Shown: positions 58,958 through 64,000 of the stretch, in pieces
Layout of the letters: each line of letters starts with the position of its first letter
How positions within the stretch are numbered: position 1 is the first letter of the stretch
Assembly: GCA_036874045.1 (NCBI GenBank)
Contig: CM072345.1
Span: forward strand, 5,977,501-6,041,500
Reading direction: 5' to 3'
Source: Cymodocea nodosa
Lineage: Eukaryota; Streptophyta; Magnoliopsida; Alismatales; Cymodoceaceae
DNA length: 64,000 nt
Notes under the pieces: generated by a model
Seen by the model: only the letters and a program-made list of their open reading frames with translations
What the model was told of the DNA's origin: nothing
Databases searched by the model: none
Position numbers and translations under genes: made by a program

Positions 58958-61296
58958 TGTTTAGGTTTTCCCAGCACTACACTAGAAAAACTTGGATTTG
59001 TTACTTCTGTTTTTACTTAGTTAATTTATCTTTATGCTTATTCTTTTTTTTAGAAGTAAACAAACAACCTTTAATACAATTTAGATATTAATTCCAATTT
59101 GTACTTTAACTGCAAGTGTACAGTGTCTATTGTATCAGTGTGCAAGTACAAGTCGATCCCACAGGGAATTGCTGAAGAACTTGAGAACTGTTCGTTTGTT
59201 AACAATCAAATTTATATATTCAATAAGCTCTCCGTTAACTTATAGTTAACTCAACGGACTAAGTTCGTTGAGTTATGGCTAACTCAACTGACTAACCTCG
59301 TGGACTTAAGTTAACTCCACGAGCCTAACTTTTCTTTTTAATACTACTATTTACAAAGGAATTCAGCCAACCATTGGGCGATTCCATAGATTGTAAATGA
59401 CATCAATTAAGCTCTTTAATGTTAGTTAACATTGGATTTATCATTAAGCAATACTAACATTCAGATAATTCAAACAGTAACCATTAAAATCTTTAAGTAT
59501 TTTAAATGAACCAATTTCAGTAAACTATAAAACTAAAATAAACATAAAACAATCACAACACTGACAAATATAACATTAATCACGATACAACACAAACAAT
59601 ACAACACTCAAATACAACATACAAACATAGATAAATTGTTTTTGGTATTTTTGTTTTAATATGAACATGGAAATGGTGAAAGGTGAAATGTAAAGTAATC
59701 TCACTTGACAGTAAATACTTCCGACATTACTTGCAACGCGATTACACCACTGAAAATTAAACCACTTACAATCCTGTCTCCTCTCCCTATAGAATCGCGA
59801 GTCCAGAATTGCAAGATGATTTCCTCTTCAGCATACAGGCATCAACTCGAAGCCAAGGCTAAAAGCTTTACGATCTCCTGAAATGAGTCGGTGCTTGGTG
59901 AAAATGGCTTCCCTTCCCGCAACGTGATCACTCCTCACAGTGGTTGTCAGGCACTGTGTTTGGCTCGAAATCGACCCGACATTAGGCAAGTATCCTCACA
60001 GACCTCCGATGGTTGGTGATTGTGGTGGTGATGATGGTGGTGATGATGATGGTTGGTGTGATACTTCAAAGAATTGCGACGTCGATCCTCCTTTGCACAC
60101 ACTGTCCGCCCATCGATCATACACCTTCTTTTTTTTTCTTCTTTTCTTTAGTAGTAACTGCTTCTACTTGAATGGTCAGTTGGATTTCCTTCATTCATAT
60201 CAACGACGATGCTTTCTTCTCCCTACGCGATACGTGCAAATGTGATTTTTTTCTCTTCCAACTATCTGTTCCTGCAACCGCTACAGTGGCATATTAGAAA
60301 ATATAAAGAAATAAGCTGTTAACATAACGCATTACCTTAGTGTAATATTCATGTAACTCAATGCGTATCGTTATGCTAACATAACGAGTTAAACATGTGC
60401 ATCTCACGTGATATACTAAAGCATTTAAATTCAACACATGCATAAATTTAGCTATCCGATGCTTAGGTGCATTTCGGATACTTATAAACTTAACTATCCG
60501 ATGCTTAGGTGCATTTCGGATACTTATAAACTTAACTATCCGATGCTCAGATGCATTTCGGATACTTATAAACTTAACTATCCGATGCTTAGGTGCATTT
60601 CGGATAGTTACAAATAACTCACCGATATATAACTTAAGTAAATCTACCAGATCTCGACACATGTCAGCAGCAGTTTAATCATAAAATAACATTTCGGAGA
60701 GTTACAAGTCTAACTATTCGATGCTCAGATACATTTCGGATAGTTACAGTTAACTCACCGAAAATCCACTTAAGTCAATTTCCCAAAACATGACACGTGT
60801 CCTCAGCTATTTTATAAATAAAAAGAGATTTCGAAGAGTTACAGGGATAACTATTCGATGCCCAGCTGCAATTTCGGATAGTTATAGATAACTTATCGAA
60901 AGTTCACTTAAGTCATTCATTATGGTTTCGACATGTGTACTTCAGGAAATAATAAAATATTCTCTCAAAACATAACTGTTCGGCAATTTAAACATAACTA
61001 TCTAGTACATGTTCGTTCTGTTAAACATAACTGTCCGAATATGTTCGGTATGTTAAACATAACTATCTGAAATATCAAAAAATTCGGATACTTAAGAATT
61101 TCACAACTTGCAACTTATCGACAATTCATAAATGTACTAAATTAACATTAATTCCCCCAAATTAAGCAGATTCTTCAATTAAAGCATATAACAGTACAAT
61201 TATAACATAATGGCTTAATTCTTATATGATAAGCTAAATATTATGCAATTAACCATCATTTAACTGTTAATAATATGCACTTTTTCATTCTAAACA
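58958..61296 (-). repeat. 5' LTR of the composite Athila element
   Basis: Plus-strand ends are TGTTTAGGTTTTCCCAGC and TTTTTCATTCTAAACA, 2,339 bases. The perfect hairpin arms TAACTCAACG (59247-59256) and CGTTGAGTTA (59266-59275) lie in U5. A 42-base tandem repeat lies at 60446-60615 and TTTCGGATAGTTA-type motifs continue to 61090. Open stretches inside (59940-60245, 60294-60662) come from repeats and are not genes. Confidence 0.92.
60446..60615. repeat. 42-base tandem repeat, four units, inside the 5' LTR
   Basis: CTATCCGATG starts at 60452, 60494, 60536 and 60578, exactly 42 apart. Each unit contains AACTATCCGATG and GCATTTCGGATA, which are partly inverted. The other end LTR has only two units (38285 and 38327). 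Confidence 0.9.
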
Positions 61297-62074
61297 ACTA
61301 TCGACTGAGATTACTTTACATTTCACCTTTTGCCCATTTCCATGTTCATATTAAAACAAAAATACCAAAAACAACTTATCTGTGTTTGTATTTTGTATTT
61401 GAGTGTTGTGTTGTTTGTTTTGTATCGTGATTAATGTTATCTTTATCAGTGTTGTGATTATTTTATGTTTGTTTTAGTTTTACAGTTTACTGAAATTGGT
61501 TCGTTCGAAAGACTTAAAGATTTTAATGGTTACTGTTTGAATTATCTGAATGTTAGTATGCTTAATGATAAATCCAATGTTTACTAACATCAAAGAGCTT
61601 AATTGATGTTATTTACAATCTGTGGAACCACCCAATGGTTGGCCGAATTCCTTTGTAAATAGTAGTATTAACTAGGAAATGCAGGCTCGTGGAGTTAACT
61701 TAAGTCCACGAGGTTAGTCTATTAAGTTAGCCATAACTCAACGAACTTTGTCTGTTGAGATAACTGTAACTCAACGGAGAGCTTATTCAATAATTTGGTT
61801 GTTAAAAAATGAAACAATTCTCAATTCTTAAGCAATTCCCTATGGGATCGACCTATACTTGTACACTAATACAATAGACACTATGCACTTGTAGTTAAAA
61901 TACAAATTGGAATTAATATCTAATTTGTGTGAAAGGTTGTTTGTTTTCTTCTAAAAAAAAGAATAGGCATAAAGATAAATTAACTAAGTAAAAACAGAAG
62001 TTAACAAATCTAAGTTTTTCTGGTGCGTTGTTGGAGATCCAAAACAAGTTTTCTGGTGTCGTGCTAGCCAAGCA
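61297..62074 (+). repeat. Athila-like LTR, second part, with duplicated 3' end
   Basis: It continues the LTR broken off at 36780. After AGATCCAAAACA (62046), where the family LTR should end, a second partial copy of the end (AAGTTTTCTGGTGTCGTGC) runs to about 62074. The right boundary is therefore uncertain; gaggc at 62079-62083 resembles the left flank aaggc. Confidence 0.78.
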
Positions 62075-62078
62075 AATA

Positions 62079-62893
62079 GAGGCTTTGAGTTAACTATCCG
62101 AAAGTCAAAAGATTTCGGAGAGTTAAGTTTTAACTATTCGAAATGACTTAAAGGACACTTAAGTGGATCTTCGGATAGTTAAGAAGCCAAGGATCCGGAA
62201 AGTAGTGACTTAAGTGGATCTTCGGATAGTTAGGCAGTAATTATCCAAAGTTCATGAGTTTTTCAGAGGGTAATCGATAGAACCTTCCGAAATGCCTGAA
62301 AGGACACTTAAGTGAGTTTTCGAATAGTTAAGGTATAACTATCTGAAAGACATGTAGTTTTCGGTGAGTTATTAGCATAACCTTCTGGAAGGACAGAGAG
62401 AGAAAAGTAAGTGACTTTTCGGATAGTTAAGTCTGTAACTATTCGAAATACAGAATCTCTCGAACAGTTAACTTGGTACTGTACCGCCCATTCAAAAAGA
62501 ATATTCTCTTTGAATAGTTAAGTCTGTAACTATCCAAAATGTTGCAGATTTCGGAGAGTTAAGAAGATAAGGCTCCGAATTTAATAACCTCTTCTCCGAA
62601 GCATTGTTTCTCTACTGTAATGGCTTGTATGTAATTAAAGGTTTATAAACCCTAAGTTGTGTAGTATATAAACCTTTATGATGTTGTAAAACATTACAGT
62701 TGACTGTGCTGAAGCTCATAAGGAACCCTCAACTCTCCGTCGACGTAGGCTGTTGCTGAACCACGTAAATCCTATTTTTTCTCTGTATTATTTCTTCTCT
62801 TGCTCTTCACTCCTAGCATTAGTGAGTTTAGAGCTAAGTGTTTTAGTATCGTGTCATAGAAGGTTAACTGAACGATCCATTGAGAAAATAGCA
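62079..62893 (+). repeat. 3' LTR of Copia-3, second part
   Basis: It matches the 5' LTR at 30377-31167 from GTCAAAAGATTTCGGAG to GAGAAAATAGCA. A TATA box is at 62665-62672. The target duplication cannot be tested because the 5' LTR start is lost; the right flank is atcac. Confidence 0.87.
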
Positions 62894-63202
62894 ATCACGT
62901 GATAACTTAAAACATTAAAAACACATGTGTAGATAATTTAACTATACGAGTTTTTAACATAACTCTTCAACTAAATCAAAACGTTAACTATCTGAAAGTT
63001 TAATTGTGAAATGCTAACTATACGAAAACTTTAACTATTCTAAAACTATAACTATCCAAAAGTTAACTATTCGAATTTTTAAATGAAACTTTCCGATAAC
63101 TTGTCAACATTTAATTACGTGACTATTATACTTAGAAAATATTATTTAGACTTATTTAAAAACTTTAATAAAGCATTCATCATGAAAACAAAATTCCTAA
63201 CA
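62894..63202 (-). repeat. 3' LTR fragment of Copia-4
   Basis: The right end on the plus strand is ATGAAAACAAAATTCCTAACA, split here as ATGAAAAC and AAAATTCCTAACA, and a polypurine tract follows, so an LTR starting TGTTAGGAATTTTG is read on the minus strand. TAACTATCCGAAA-like motifs fill 62930-63100. The rest of the LTR is missing at the Copia-3 boundary. Confidence 0.72.
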
Positions 63203-63535
63203 ATCTCCCCCTTTTTGATGATGCCAAAACCTAATAAGTCAAATAATCTTCTCCCCCTTTTTGGCATTATTAAAAGTAAATAAAATGTAAGGAAGAAAAA
63301 CTTGCTAAGTATATATTGTTCAAAAAGACATTTTTTTTTATTTTTAAACATGCATAACTGTCGTGGATAAGAATAAACTATTTAAATAAAACTGTTTTAA
63401 ACATAAATTGTTATAAACAAGTATATGATCATTAAATGCAGTAAATAGTTTACAAAGATTACACAAGTAAGTTTTCGATAACAAATTACAATAAATAAAT
63501 CATGCAATACATAATTTGTATAATCACAAGCCTCT
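63203..63535 (-). other. Polypurine tract of Copia-4 and 3' non-coding stretch
   Basis: ATCTCCCCCTTTTTGATG directly follows the LTR end on the plus strand and is the SIRE-type polypurine tract. A second one, CTCCCCCTTTTTGGC, lies at about 63251-63265. The rest is AT-rich and holds no gene. Confidence 0.72.
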
Positions 63536-64000
63536 TTATCTTCGAAAAAGATTGATCAAAGTATTTGAAATTTGCCTTGCAATTTCTATACCTACTCTGT
63601 TGATTTGATCAATTATTGCTTGATCTAAATCAGAATGTGAAACTTGTGACGGTTGCTATAAAAAATCAGTATTTATGTCTGTATGTAAATCTGTATGTGT
63701 ATTTGTATTTATACCTATATTTATATCTGTATGTTGCTGTTGTTCTGAAAACAGTGTCGACTGCTGCTGTTGCTGTTGTGACTGATTTTGTCAATACTGT
63801 TGTTGTTGTTGCTGTCGAATTACAAGTGCATGTGCTTCCTAGTATTTTTGTAGTTCCTTTGCAGAGAAAGATCTTGATTTTAATCTTTTCTATGGCCAAG
63901 GTGTAATATCTGTTTGACTTGCCACAATTCTCAAAAGTGTATCACCATAAAATAATTTACTCTACAAGTTTAAGATATGAGAAACGAAAATATCATACCA
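63536..64000 (-). pseudogene. Gln-rich C-terminus of the Copia-4 third ORF (env-like)
   Basis: A frame ending with TAA at 63536-63538 can be followed to the right edge. It reads GDTLLRIVASQTDITPWP, then SFSAKELQKY, a Gln-rich stretch of about 25 residues (63780-63710), repeats of TDINT or THTD type, and a helical end QAIIDQINRVGIEIARQI. In-frame stops occur at about 63658, 63786, 63841, 63892 and near 63960. It lies just upstream of the polypurine tract, the place of the env-like ORF in SIRE-type elements. Link to the domain at 1-1601 is by position only. Confidence 0.55.

Larger units (their letters stand above)
36781..61296 (-). mobile_element. Composite Athila-like element: LTR-internal-LTR-internal-LTR
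   Basis: Three LTRs in the same minus orientation lie at 36781-39034, 46172-48188 and 58958-61296. Outer flanks are actgt (36776-36780) and actat (61297-61301), a 5-base target duplication with one change. The middle LTR lacks a matching duplication with either end. Internal region 2 (48189-58957) holds the primer-binding site, 5' gag, pol, an env-like remnant, capsid gag and F-box. Internal region 1 (39035-46171) holds env-like, capsid gag and F-box and lacks a primer-binding site and pol. Confidence 0.83.

Noticed and set aside
60294..60662. Open frame with repeated ISIRNAPKHRIVKF units in the LTR
   Set aside because: The 42-base repeat is a multiple of three, which makes an open frame by chance. 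It is not open in the other LTRs.
60446..60900. Regularly spaced short repeats resembling a CRISPR array
   Set aside because: The units are contiguous tandem copies with no unique spacers, inside a plant LTR.
63616..63906. Plus-strand open frame of Val, Tyr and Leu repeats
   Set aside because: It is the antisense of the Gln- and Thr-rich end of the env-like ORF.

Overview
The window is a plant nuclear sequence made almost entirely of nested LTR retrotransposons. It is AT-rich. It holds copia pol genes with tRNA-iMet-type primer-binding sites, Athila-like Ty3/gypsy elements with a tRNA-Asp-type primer-binding site, and an intron-containing PIF/Harbinger transposase, which together point to a large repeat-rich flowering-plant genome, probably a eudicot (inference). 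I found no ordinary host gene, rRNA, tRNA or CRISPR. The only cellular-type genes are two related F-box genes, and both lie inside retrotransposon internal regions.

Layout. 1-8890 (minus strand): a copia element (Copia-1) with an env-like third ORF, a nearly intact pol, gag, primer-binding site and a truncated 5' LTR. 8891-10111: a PIF/Harbinger transposase remnant fused to that LTR. 10480-14240: three solo LTRs of one copia family nested inside each other, each with its own target-site duplication. 14739-22496: several Athila-like LTRs and 5' ends, some in opposite orientations. 22509-28976: Copia-2 (plus strand), with an Athila solo LTR (25421-27386) inserted in its gag. 28977-30376: a copia LTR cut at its 3' end. 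30377-35367 plus about 62079-62893: Copia-3 (Tnt1/Tork-like), whose 3' LTR is split by 26.7 kb of later insertions. That insertion is an Athila LTR (35368-36780 and 61297-62074), itself split by a 24.5-kb composite Athila element (36781-61296, minus strand) built as LTR-internal-LTR-internal-LTR. 62894-64000: the 3' end of another copia element (Copia-4, minus strand).

The Athila composite is the most unusual part. Read 5' to 3', its larger internal region runs: tRNA-Asp primer-binding site, a short ORF with a zinc-knuckle remnant and gag linker, protease, reverse transcriptase, RNase H, integrase, a remnant of an env-like ORF, a full gag capsid ORF, an F-box gene, and two polypurine-tract/hairpin modules. 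The smaller internal region repeats the second half (env-like, capsid, F-box, polypurine tracts) without pol. The capsid part of gag therefore lies downstream of pol, and an F-box gene has been picked up. Short inverted-repeat motifs of the pattern TAACT-N3-CGRA occur in the LTRs of at least five otherwise unrelated families. One class of them also sits at the ORF boundaries of the Athila element.

Nearly all genes carry stop codons or frameshifts and are annotated as pseudogenes. Reading was by eye; no alignment or database search was run.
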